Source: Tautonia sp040717455 (GTDB lineage Bacteria > Planctomycetota > Planctomycetia > Isosphaerales > Isosphaeraceae). From it: DNA of 64,000 bases. This document shows, piece after piece, positions 45,753-53,460 of this stretch. Both the position numbers and the translations under genes were made by a program. Under the pieces are notes generated by a model that was not told the DNA's origin, made no database searches, and saw nothing but the letters and a program-made list of their open reading frames with translations. Each line of letters starts with the position of its first letter. The stretch's first letter is position 1. Where the stretch lies: positions 305,452 through 369,451 of the forward strand of contig NZ_JBFEFH010000003.1 of NCBI RefSeq assembly GCF_040717455.1, in the 5' to 3' direction.

Positions 45753-47378
45753 TCACTCGGTCGGCGTCGTTGCCGGCTGCGGTTTCCGATTCCAGATTTC
45801 GACGACCCCGAACCGTCGAGCAGGCTCGTACCACCGGCGAACCGCCTCGGCCATCTCCGGGGAGACGAGCCCCGGCTCGGGGCCTTCCCAATCCGGCGAC
45901 CAGATCACCACCGAGTCGTCGGCCGAGGCCAATTGATCGATGAAGACCTGATCATCCCAGCCGACCTGGCTCTTCCAGAGCAATCCCGACTCGTTTCGAA
46001 AGACCGGCACTCGTCCCGCGACCCCGACGGCCGAGAGCTGATAGCTGAGCAGGTTCGCGACCCTGGTCGAAGCGCCAAGTCCGTCCCGGAGGTGATCAAT
46101 GGCGTCTTGGTAATCTGACCAGGGGTAGAGCCGGGCCTGGTAGGCCGTCATGTGATGGACGTACCCCGGCGGCGGTGACGGCGACGGAGCCTTGCGATCG
46201 AACAAGGCCGCCACGGCCGCCCGCGGGTTGCAGAATTCTGGCTTGGCGGGCACCGCGACGGCCAGCACGACCACCGCCAGGGCCAGTCGCACCCGACCGG
46301 TCAGCCCCGTTCGCAGCAGCACACAGGCGGCGATCAGGCCCAGCATCACCGACCAGACGACCCATCGGGGATGGTCGAGATAGTCATGCGGGAACGGGTG
46401 CAGAGGCTTGTACATCAGCACCCCGGCCGCCGCCAGCAGCCAGATCCTCGCCTCGCGACGGATCGCGCCGCCACTGGACCGCGCGAGCAGCCCGAGCACG
46501 ACCGGCACGGCCAGCCACCGCAGTTCGGCGGCCTGGCGGACCACCCCCGCGATCATCCCCAGGGGGGTCGCCCGGCTGTATCGGCTCCCGTAGGACGCGA
46601 GCCGGACCCCCTGCAGGAACTCATCGAACACCCCTTGAATGACGAGCGGCGAGAAGGCCAGGGCCACCCCGACCGCCACCAGCCCCAGCCACCGGGCGAC
46701 CGAGGACACGGCCCTGCCCCGATCCGACCCCGCGACCGCCCAGACCAGGGCCGGGAGGAAGACGATGACGTGCGGACGGAACGTCAGCGCGGCGGCGGTG
46801 GCGAGGGCCGACGCCGCCCGCCCCCATCGCCCCGGCCAGGTCGTCGGCACCAGCAAGGCGACGGCGACGCACCAGGTCGCCTGCCAGTCGCGCTGGGCCA
46901 CCAGCGAGAAGTTCAGGTTCGCCAGGTACCCCAGCAAGGCCGCAAAGCCGACCAGCCCCGGCCAGGCCAGGGCGAAGTGCCGACGCGACCAGAGCACGAG
47001 CAGGAGGCCGACCGCCACGACCATCGCGGCATCGAGGGCATAGATCGGCCAGGTCTTCCCCGGACCGAACACGGCGATCAGCCCCCGGAACAGCAGGATC
47101 TGGCCGGGAAACGCGAAGGCGGTGACGTCCCGGTAGGGAAGTAGCCCCTCGGACCAGGCCAGGGCCATCGCGGCGTTGGTGTCCAGGTCGGGCCACCAGG
47201 GCCAGGTCAGGTAATGTGGCACCCAGCTCGCGAGCATCAGCAGGCAGACGAGGCCGGTGACCGGCGCGAGCAATCGTCGGGCACACCGATCGGCCCACTC
47301 GTCGGGCCGATCCCCAAGGGCGGCCGAGGAGCCGCATGAAGAAGCGTTCGACTGAAGAGATGATGGCAATTGAGGCAT
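45753..47378 (-). CDS. polytopic membrane glycosyltransferase-like protein
   Basis: A 541-residue integral membrane protein with about ten to twelve helices, beginning after a 30-residue cytosolic leader. The first large loop carries WPDLDTNAAMALAWSEGLLPYRDV, an Asp-rich periplasmic motif like those of GT-C glycosyltransferases (ArnT, PMT), which use lipid-linked sugars. The C-terminal 150 residues are soluble. A GGAGGGTCC site precedes the ATG at 47378. Donor, acceptor and even transferase activity are not provable here. The stop is only four bases from the convergent GDPD gene. Confidence 0.65.
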   Translation of the reverse strand: MPQLPSSLQSNASSCGSSAALGDRPDEWADRCARRLLAPVTGLVCLLMLASWVPHYLTWPWWPDLDTNAAMALAWSEGLLPYRDVTAFAFPGQILLFRGLIAVFGPGKTWPIYALDAAMVVAVGLLLVLWSRRHFALAWPGLVGFAALLGYLANLNFSLVAQRDWQATWCVAVALLVPTTWPGRWGRAASALATAAALTFRPHVIVFLPALVWAVAGSDRGRAVSSVARWLGLVAVGVALAFSPLVIQGVFDEFLQGVRLASYGSRYSRATPLGMIAGVVRQAAELRWLAVPVVLGLLARSSGGAIRREARIWLLAAAGVLMYKPLHPFPHDYLDHPRWVVWSVMLGLIAACVLLRTGLTGRVRLALAVVVLAVAVPAKPEFCNPRAAVAALFDRKAPSPSPPPGYVHHMTAYQARLYPWSDYQDAIDHLRDGLGASTRVANLLSYQLSAVGVAGRVPVFRNESGLLWKSQVGWDDQVFIDQLASADDSVVIWSPDWEGPEPGLVSPEMAEAVRRWYEPARRFGVVEIWNRKPQPATTPTE

Positions 47379-47432
47379 GACGGACCCTCCGTGGTCCCCT
47401 GAGGCGGCATCCCTTCCTCATTGCGGAGTCCC

Positions 47433-47464
47433 GAGGGCCCCGCGGGGAATTCCCCAGGGCCCTC
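47433..47464 (-). terminator. hairpin after sat-cysC
   Basis: GAGGGCCC (47433-47440) pairs with GGGCCCTC (47457-47464) and encloses the palindrome GGGGAATTCCCC. It lies about 70 bp past the sat-cysC stop. No T run follows on the minus strand. Confidence 0.6.
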
Positions 47465-47534
47465 AGGGCATGCGGAGGACTCTACCCGAGCCGGGCGGTC
47501 GTGTCGAGGACCCGGCCCGGGTCAGGCCGTCACA

Positions 47535-49328
47535 TCAACGGTGGCCGTGAGGCTGGATGTAGCCGAGCTTCAGCAAGGCCTCGATGATCTGGTCGGCGCA
47601 CTGCTCGACCGAGAGCTTGCTCGTGTCGAGCGTGACCTCGGGGTTCTCGGGGGCCTCGTACGGGTCGTCGACGCCGGTGAAGCCCATCGGCTTGCCGGAG
47701 GCGACGGCGTTGCGGGCCTTGGCGTAGAGGCCCTTCACGTCGCGCGACTCGCAGACGTCGAGCGGGGTGTCGCAGAAGACCTCGACGAAGTTCCCCTTCG
47801 ACATCTTGCGGGCCTCGTCCCGCGTCTCGCGATACGGGCTGATCACCGAGCAGAGGATCGTCCCGCCGTGCTGGGCGACCAGGCCGGCGACGTAACCCAC
47901 GCGGCGGATGTTTGTATCCCGGTCTTCCTTGCTGAAGCCGAGGCCCTTCGACAGGTGGGTCCGGATCTCGTCGCCGTCGAGCATCGAGGCGTTCCGGCCG
48001 TACTCGGCCAGGCGCTCGGTCAGGGCGTGGGCGATCGTGCTCTTGCCCGAGCCGGAGAGCCCGGTGAACCAGATCGTCAGGCCCTGATTGAACTTCGGCG
48101 GGTTCGTCTCGCGGAGGATCTCGGCGACCTCGGGGCGGCTGAACCACTCGGGGAGGGGCACGCCCTTGGCGAGGTAGTCGTCGCGGACCTGGGTGCCGGA
48201 GATGTTGGCGGTCTTGACCCCCTCGGGGACCTCGTCGACCGGGCAGTAGCGGTCCTCGTCGGGCAGGTAGACCATCAGCTTGAAGTCGACCATGCCCATG
48301 CCGATCTCGTCGCCGTACTTCTGCATGGTTTCCTGGGCGTCGTACGGCCCATAGAAGGGCTTGCCCGAGGAATCGTTGCCGGGGCCGGCGTGGTCGCGGC
48401 CGACGATCAGGTGGGTGCAGCCGAAGTTGCGGCGGATGATCGCGTGGAAGAGGGCCTCGCGAGGCCCGGCCATCCGCATCGCCAGCGGCAGGAGGCTGAG
48501 GACGACCGAGTTCTGATCGTAGTAATCGTCGACCAACGCCCGGTAGCAGCGGACCCGGGTGAAGTGGTCGACGTCGCCCGGCTTGGTCACGCCGACGACC
48601 GGGTGGATGAGCAGGCCGCCGCCGACCTGCTTGGCCGCGAGCTTGGTCAGCTCCTCGTGGGCCCGGTGCAGGGGGTTGCGGGTCTGAAAGGCGACGACCT
48701 TGTCCCAGCCCTTCTCGGTGAAGTGGGCGCGGACCTGGGCCGGGGTCTTGCGCAGCTCGACGAAGTCGTAGTGCGGCGGGACGCGGATGACTTCCAGCTT
48801 GCCGGCGGCGTAGTGGCCCGGCTGGCGGTTCAGATAGGCGACGGACGGGTGCTTCGCGTCGGTCGTGCCGTAGGCCCCCTTGGCCTCGGCCTCCTTGTCG
48901 TAGGCGTAGATCTCCTCGACGTGGAGGAAGGCGAGCAGGTTGCCGTAGACGTCTCGGAGGGCCAGCGGCTTGCCCACGGTCACCCCCTGCGAGGGGTCGA
49001 CGGGCAGGGTGACGGGCAGCGGCCAGAGGGTGCCGTCGGCCAGGCGCATCTCGGCGACGACGCGCTCGTAGTCGGCCTTGCCCATGAAGCCCCGGAGCGG
49101 GGAGAAGCCGCCCGTGGCCAGCAATTCCAGGTCGCAGAGGCCGCGTTCGTCGAGCGTGATGCTCGGGTATTCCTGGGAGGTGGCCCGCATTTCGGCGGCG
49201 CGGGCGTCATCGACGATCAGGTCAACCAGCGATCCGCCGTAGGGGGTGTTGGGACCGGGGTGGGAGGTCGGGGCAGAAATCGTCAGGGTCTCCTTCTGAA
49301 AGACTCCTTCAATCGGAGTCAGAACCAA
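47535..49328 (-). CDS. sat/cysC: bifunctional sulfate adenylyltransferase / adenylylsulfate kinase
   Basis: A 597-residue fusion of ATP sulfurylase (about residues 30-400) and APS kinase (about 410-597). The sulfurylase motifs are QTRNPLHRAHEELT (adenylate binding) and VGRDHAGPGNDS. The kinase shows the P-loop GLSGSGKSTIAHAL, then FSKEDRDTNIRRVGYVAGL and CDTPLDVCESRDVKGLY. Sulfate becomes APS and then PAPS for reduction by the nearby CysH or for sulfation. The annotated TTG start at 49328 is uncertain: the first 25 residues are not family-like. An AAGGAG at 9 bases before an ATT codon (49280-49278) is an alternative. Downstream of Rrf2 and cysH genes on the same strand. Confidence 0.93.
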   Translation of the reverse strand: MVLTPIEGVFQKETLTISAPTSHPGPNTPYGGSLVDLIVDDARAAEMRATSQEYPSITLDERGLCDLELLATGGFSPLRGFMGKADYERVVAEMRLADGTLWPLPVTLPVDPSQGVTVGKPLALRDVYGNLLAFLHVEEIYAYDKEAEAKGAYGTTDAKHPSVAYLNRQPGHYAAGKLEVIRVPPHYDFVELRKTPAQVRAHFTEKGWDKVVAFQTRNPLHRAHEELTKLAAKQVGGGLLIHPVVGVTKPGDVDHFTRVRCYRALVDDYYDQNSVVLSLLPLAMRMAGPREALFHAIIRRNFGCTHLIVGRDHAGPGNDSSGKPFYGPYDAQETMQKYGDEIGMGMVDFKLMVYLPDEDRYCPVDEVPEGVKTANISGTQVRDDYLAKGVPLPEWFSRPEVAEILRETNPPKFNQGLTIWFTGLSGSGKSTIAHALTERLAEYGRNASMLDGDEIRTHLSKGLGFSKEDRDTNIRRVGYVAGLVAQHGGTILCSVISPYRETRDEARKMSKGNFVEVFCDTPLDVCESRDVKGLYAKARNAVASGKPMGFTGVDDPYEAPENPEVTLDTSKLSVEQCADQIIEALLKLGYIQPHGHR

Positions 49329-49407
49329 TTTCGAGCAATTCCGAATCGTAACAGAGCACGGTCATCGGGTGCGACGCCAGGCGGCCCGGGGATGTCGCGG
49401 AGCGGCA

Positions 49408-49818
49408 TCAGATGACCCAGTCGCGCGGGGCGGTTCGCTCCGCGACATCGGCGAGGGTGATCCGATCGAGCACGGCCTGCTCGGCGCGTCGGATCTCGTC
49501 CCAGACCGAGGCGAGGGCCCGGGCCTCGGGGGCCTGGGGTTCGCGGTGCGGCTCCTCGGGGCCGTCGATCGCGAGCAGGACCTCCCCGATCGAGATGCGA
49601 TCGGGGGACTTCGTCAGGCGGTAGCCCCCCGAGGCCCCTCGGACGCTGGACACCAGGCCGGCCCCCTTCAGGTGGAGGAGGATCTGGACGAGATAGCGTT
49701 CGGGGATGCCCTGGCTCTCCGCGATCTCCCGGATGCGCATGGGGGGCTCGTCGGGCCGATGACGGGCGAGGGCGAGCATCGCCAAACAGGCGTATTCGGC
49801 TTTCGCGGAGAGTTTCAT
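49408..49818 (-). CDS. Rrf2-family transcriptional regulator
   Basis: A 136-residue winged-helix protein. The Rrf2 signature is complete: MKLSAKAEYACLAMLALARH, IREIAESQGIPERYLVQILLHLKGAGLVSSVRGASGGYRL and ISIGEVLLAIDGP. There are no cysteines in the iron-sulfur positions of IscR or NsrR (the only Cys is C11), so an Fe-S sensor is unlikely; CymR, a cysteine-metabolism Rrf2 repressor, is the closest functional analogue by context. It lies between cysH (upstream) and sat-cysC (downstream, 79 bp), so it most probably controls sulfate assimilation. Ends in the normal family length. Confidence 0.88.
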   Translation of the reverse strand: MKLSAKAEYACLAMLALARHRPDEPPMRIREIAESQGIPERYLVQILLHLKGAGLVSSVRGASGGYRLTKSPDRISIGEVLLAIDGPEEPHREPQAPEARALASVWDEIRRAEQAVLDRITLADVAERTAPRDWVI

Positions 49819-49970
49819 CAGGGGGTGGCGGATCCAGGAGGCATCGTCATTCGTACGCGAGGCCCGGGAGGTGTGACCGGGCCGTTCCGGGAAGAATCCC
49901 GACGACGGACCCGCCGCCCCCGAGGCCGGGCCGGGCGAGCATGGCCCCGGCTCGCTTCGCGAGGGAGGGG

Positions 49971-50702
49971 CTAGAGCTGGCTGCTGTCGAGGGAGTGGAG
50001 GCCGCACTCGGTCTTCGCCTGGCCGGCCCAGCGGCCGGCCCGTTCGTCGGTCTCCCCCTCGGCGACCGCTCGGGTGCAGGGCCAGCAGCCGATCGACGGG
50101 TAGCCCTGGTCGTGCAACGGGTTGTACGGGATCGCGTTGGCCACGACGAAGGCCCAGACGTCGCGGCGAGACCAGCGGAGCAAGGGGTTGACCTTCACCA
50201 GGTCGAACTTCGCGTCCCAGCCGACGACATCCGCCCTGGCCCGGTCGGCGGACTGGTCGGCGCGGATGGAGGAGATCCAGGCATCGTAACCGACGACCGC
50301 CCGGCGCAGCGGGACGATCTTCCGCTCGAAGCAGCAACGGTCCGGCTCCTTGGAGTAGACCGGCCCGCCGTTGGCGGCCTCGAACTGGGCGACCGTGGTG
50401 TCGGCGCCGACCAGCTCGACCTCGATCCCGTAGCGCTCGGCGATCCGGTCGCGGAGGCGGAGCGTCTCGGGGAACTGGTAGCCGGTGTCGAGATTGAAGA
50501 CGCGGACCTGATGATCGGGGTCGACATGCGAGAGCATGTGGAGGATCGCGCACCCCTCGGGGCCGAACGCGGTGGCCATCGTCAGCTTCGGGCCGAACGT
50601 CTCGACCGACCAGCGGAGGATGTCCCAGGCCGAGGCGGATTCCAGGCGACGGCTCGCGTCCGCCAGATCGACCTTGAGATTCGGGGGGGCTTCGACCGAC
50701 AT
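49971..50702 (-). CDS. cysH: phosphoadenylyl/adenylyl-sulfate reductase
   Basis: A 243-residue PAPS/APS reductase that yields sulfite from activated sulfate with thioredoxin. The nucleotide-binding fold is MATAFGPEGCAILHMLSHV and VRVFNLDTGYQFPET. The CCFERK pair and GCWPC together form a four-cysteine set that in this family ligates a [4Fe-4S] cluster, indicating the APS-using (assimilatory) type. The active-site Cys is in the C-terminal ECGLH. The ATG at 50702 starts the family-typical N-terminus. A strong promoter lies 43 bases upstream. Confidence 0.94.
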   Translation of the reverse strand: MSVEAPPNLKVDLADASRRLESASAWDILRWSVETFGPKLTMATAFGPEGCAILHMLSHVDPDHQVRVFNLDTGYQFPETLRLRDRIAERYGIEVELVGADTTVAQFEAANGGPVYSKEPDRCCFERKIVPLRRAVVGYDAWISSIRADQSADRARADVVGWDAKFDLVKVNPLLRWSRRDVWAFVVANAIPYNPLHDQGYPSIGCWPCTRAVAEGETDERAGRWAGQAKTECGLHSLDSSQL

Positions 50703-50733
50703 GACTCGACCTCAATCCGATGCGGTTGACCTC

Positions 50734-50778
50734 GAATGTTCGCAATCTTAGCCATGATTCGCATGATGGTCAACATTC
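50734..50778. promoter_or_regulatory. inverted repeat flanking the cysH promoter (candidate operator)
   Basis: GAATGTT (50734-50740) and AACATTC (50772-50778) form a 7-bp inverted repeat with 31 bases between; one arm overlaps the -35, the other lies near the expected transcription start. Rrf2 control is an inference from neighbourhood. Confidence 0.45.
50745..50773 (-). promoter_or_regulatory. sigma70-like promoter of cysH
   Basis: On the minus strand TTGACC (50773-50768) and TAAGAT (50750-50745) are separated by 17 bases, a near-consensus sigma70 pair. The distance from the -10 to the cysH ATG is about 43 bases. Confidence 0.7.
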
Positions 50779-50948
50779 CGGCCCGATTCTCGACAAGAGG
50801 AGCGGCACGAGCGGGGAAATCCCCGAGGAATGCCGGGGAAATCGCTCCACAACTGGTGTGTGGCAATCAGGTTGAGAAAGAGCCCGCCGGGCCAAGCGAT
50901 CGGGAACCCCCGGCAAACCTCAGTCCAGTGCGAAAGATTGTACGACCT

Positions 50949-50989
50949 CCGCCGCCGGATCGATCGTCGATCGCCCGATCCGGCGGCGG
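50949..50989 (-). terminator. terminator-like hairpin after glyA
   Basis: A perfect 14-bp stem, CCGCCGCCGGATCG (50949-50962) with CGATCCGGCGGCGG (50976-50989), and a 13-base loop, 7 bp past the glyA stop. A mixed AATCTTTC tract follows on the minus strand. Confidence 0.75.
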
Positions 50990-50995
50990 CGAGGC

Positions 50996-52261
50996 TCAGA
51001 CGGCGGCGGGGGCGGCGGCGGGGGCATCGCTCGGCACGGGATAATCGCGGGTGAACTCGGCGATCTCGCCCCGGATGCGATGGGCGAGGGCCTCGTCGTC
51101 CGGGGCGTCGAGCGCGGCGACGATCCAGGAGCCGACCCGGCGGATGGCGTCTTCCTTCATCCCCCGGGTGGTCAGGGCGGGGGTGCCGATCCGGATGCCG
51201 CTGGGGTCGAGCGGCTTGCGGGGGTCGAACGGGATGAGGTTCTTGTTGACGGTGATGCCGGCGCGGCCGAGGGCGGCCTCGGCGATCTTGCCGGTCAGGC
51301 CCTTGGTCGAGACGTCGATGAGGATCAGGTGGTTGTCGGTCCCCCCCGAGATGAGGCGGAAGCCGCCCCTGGCCAGTTCCTCGCCGAGGGCCCGGGCGTT
51401 GGCGATGACCTGGGAGGAGTAGGCCTTGAAGTCGTCGGCCAGGGCCTCGCCGAAGCAGACGGCCTTGCCGGCGATGACGTGTTCGAGCGGGCCGCCCTGC
51501 AGGCCGGGGAAGACGGCCATGTCGATCTTCTTCGCCCAGTCGGCGCGGCACATGGTCAGGCCGCCCCGGGGGCCTCGGAGGGTCTTGTGGGTGGTCGAGG
51601 TGACGAAGTCGGCGGCGGGGACGGGGCTCGGGTGCAATCCGGAGGCGACGAGGCCGGCGATGTGGGCCATGTCGACCATGAACAGGGCGCCGACCTCTCG
51701 GGCGACCTCGGCGATGAGGTCGAAGTCGATGACCCGGGAGTAGGCGCTGGCCCCGGCCAGGATCAGCTTCGGCCGGTGCTCGCGGGCGAGGCGGGCGATG
51801 GCGTCGTAGTCGAGCCGCTCGGTCTCGCGGTCGACGCCGTAGCCGATGGTCTTGTACCAGCGTCCGGAGAAGTTCAGGGGCATGCCGTGGGTCAGGTGGC
51901 CGCCGTGGGCGAGGTCCATGGCCAGCACGGTGTCGCCGATCTCGAGGGCGGCGTAGTAGACCGCCAGGTTGGCCGAGGCGCCGGAGTGCGGCTGGACGTT
52001 GGCGTGATCGGCCCCGAAGAGCTGCTTGGCCCGTTCGATCGCCAGGCGTTCGGTCGTGTCGACGTGCTCGCAACCGCCGTAGTAGCGGCGTCCGGGCAAG
52101 CCCTCGGCGTACTTGTTGGTGAGGACCGACCCGACGGCCTCCATCACGGCTCGGCTGGTGTAATTTTCCGAGGCGATCAGCTCCAGCTCGTCGCGCTGGC
52201 GGCGCTCCTCGGCAACAATCGCGCGGAAGACCTCGGGGTCGCGGTCGGAAAGAAACGTCAT
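50996..52261 (-). CDS. glyA: serine hydroxymethyltransferase
   Basis: A 421-residue PLP enzyme that moves the C1 unit between serine and tetrahydrofolate. The N-terminus LIASENYTSRAVMEAVGSVLTNKYAEG, the HSGASAN loop, the Asp/His PLP-contact DMAHIAGLVASG, and the Schiff-base lysine in FVTSTTHKTLRGPRGG are all present; the substrate Arg lies in IRIGTPALTTRGM. The C-terminus ends in an Ala/Pro-rich tail. The ATG at 52261 has GGAG eight bases upstream; the long extension to 52474 runs through the repeat region and is rejected. No glycine cleavage genes are adjacent. Confidence 0.95.
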   Translation of the reverse strand: MTFLSDRDPEVFRAIVAEERRQRDELELIASENYTSRAVMEAVGSVLTNKYAEGLPGRRYYGGCEHVDTTERLAIERAKQLFGADHANVQPHSGASANLAVYYAALEIGDTVLAMDLAHGGHLTHGMPLNFSGRWYKTIGYGVDRETERLDYDAIARLAREHRPKLILAGASAYSRVIDFDLIAEVAREVGALFMVDMAHIAGLVASGLHPSPVPAADFVTSTTHKTLRGPRGGLTMCRADWAKKIDMAVFPGLQGGPLEHVIAGKAVCFGEALADDFKAYSSQVIANARALGEELARGGFRLISGGTDNHLILIDVSTKGLTGKIAEAALGRAGITVNKNLIPFDPRKPLDPSGIRIGTPALTTRGMKEDAIRRVGSWIVAALDAPDDEALAHRIRGEIAEFTRDYPVPSDAPAAAPAAV

Positions 52262-52430
52262 CCGTGTACTCCAGCCGAATCGAGTCGGAGAGGAAGTCGA
52301 GAAGACAAGGGGGCGGTTCTGAGACATCGTATTATCCCGACCCGGTGCGAACTCGGCACCCTCAATTTGCAGGGAGGGTTCGTCGGAGAGGGGAGGTCGG
52401 AGCCGATCGGGTTTGCTCGCGAGGTCAGGC

Positions 52431-52931
52431 GGTGCGCCCGGGTGCGCGTCGGAGTGCGCCCTTGGTGCGCCCATTGACGAGGAGGCGTTTGAGGCGGATT
52501 TTCTGTTGCTGGTTCATGTTATGGCGAAGGTCGGGGCGTTCGTTTCGGAAATGTCGGGGGCGATCGTCGAGGACAATTCGGGGCGACCTGTTTGGTCGGC
52601 TGAGGATGACGCCAGGCCGCTGGTGTTTACAGGGTCGAGTGGTCGGTGTGCTGAAGGTGCGCCGCTCGGTGCGCCGGTGGTGCGCTTAGTGTGCGCCGCT
52701 CGGCGCGCCCCTGAAACGAGGCTTCTGAAATACATAACCGTCGATTGCGGAAGGAGTTTCGGCGAATCACCTCGATTCGTTTCGTTCGAAGAACCTGGGT
52801 TCGTTTCGTTGAAGACCCGGCGCCTTGGGTTCGGGGGACCCACCAGCTGGAATTAAGCATGTGTCCCGGGAGGTCGTCGGAGTTTGGTGCGCCTCTCGGT
52901 GCGCTGGTGGTGCGCCTCTCGGTGCGCTGGC
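52431..52931. repeat. GGTGCGC repeat array in three clusters
   Basis: The word GGTGCGC or a one-base variant starts at 52431, 52441, 52453, 52464; at 52656, 52668, 52679, 52690, 52702; and at 52886, 52898, 52909, 52921. Spacing alternates 12 and 11 bases, so the basic unit is 23 bp (two words). The unit at 52886-52908 is repeated at 52909-52931 with one difference and a close relative stands at 52656-52678. Clusters begin about 225-230 bp apart. A 23-bp period is not a multiple of three, which argues against a coding repeat. Confidence 0.8.
52775..52809. repeat. direct repeat TTCGTTTCGTT
   Basis: TTCGTTTCGTT occurs at 52775-52785 and 52799-52809, each followed within one base by GAAGA and CC. 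A related TTCGTTTCGGAA lies near 52539. The two copies are 24 bp apart and sit between the second and third GGTGCGC clusters. Confidence 0.65.
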
Positions 52932-53340
52932 GACAAAGGGGGTGCGGGAGACCCAAATGATGAAGGATTCATGATTTCTGTCGATGCGGGTCATTTCGTT
53001 TGGGGATGTTCAGGAGGTCCAGATCGAGGAGAAGAAGTCGGGTTCAATCCGAGGCCAATTCCGTCGCGTCCGCAATCACAAGAAGGGAGGCGTCGAGGGT
53101 CATGGTCGCTGAGCGAGCTGGGAGATCGGGCAAACAGAGATTCAAGCCAGTGGGGGAGCGAACGCGCGGAGGGACGAGCCCGCCGACAAGATCATCGGGA
53201 ATTGTCGGGGGGGCAGTCACAAAACGTTGGTGGGGATACCTGGATCAGGTTGGAAGGGCGGGGCGAGTCGGGAGGGGTCTGGACCCGAGAAGGGCCCCGA
53301 GAGGAAGAAGGGGGAGAAGAATTGAGCGGTTTGAAGGCAT

Positions 53341-53385
53341 CCGGAGACCGACCGCCAACGGGAGCGGATGGCAGTCGGTCTCCGG
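53341..53385 (-). terminator. hairpin downstream of PVC-type heme protein gene
   Basis: A perfect 12-bp stem, CCGGAGACCGAC (53341-53352) with GTCGGTCTCCGG (53374-53385), with a 21-base loop. It lies about 75 bp past the gene stop, behind the hairpin at 53406-53429. Confidence 0.55.
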
Positions 53386-53405
53386 CAGGGTTTGAGCGGT
53401 ATCCG

Positions 53406-53429
53406 CCCGATCCGGGCGTCCGGATCGGG
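53406..53429 (-). terminator. hairpin downstream of PVC-type heme protein gene
   Basis: A perfect 10-bp stem, CCCGATCCGG with CCGGATCGGG, closes the 4-base loop GCGT, 32 bp past the stop at 53461. There is no T run, so termination is probable rather than certain. Confidence 0.6.
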
Positions 53430-53460
53430 GGACGGAGCCACCTCCTGTGGGAACGGAGGG

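Larger units (their letters stand above)
52262..53460. other. 1.2-kb non-coding region with phased short repeats
   Basis: The longest gene-free stretch of the window. It holds three clusters of GGTGCGC words (52431-52470, 52656-52708, 52886-52931), two TTCGTTTCGTT copies and two hairpins near the right end. Frames within it are Arg/Ser-rich on all strands and have no gene character. The GC content is lower than in flanking genes around 52.72-52.86 kb. No tRNA or known RNA fold was recognised. Confidence 0.6.

Noticed and set aside
47421..49415. 664-codon plus-strand frame opposite sat-cysC
   Set aside because: Antisense shadow; the minus strand has complete sulfurylase and kinase motifs.
52262..52474. 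N-terminal extension of glyA to 52474
   Set aside because: The extra residues have no match to the family and run into the repeat region; the ATG at 52261 has a good ribosome site.
52514..52994. Minus-strand frames of 75-109 codons in the repeat region
   Set aside because: They are built from the short repeats read in shifting frames, with no ribosome sites; the 23-bp period does not keep frame.
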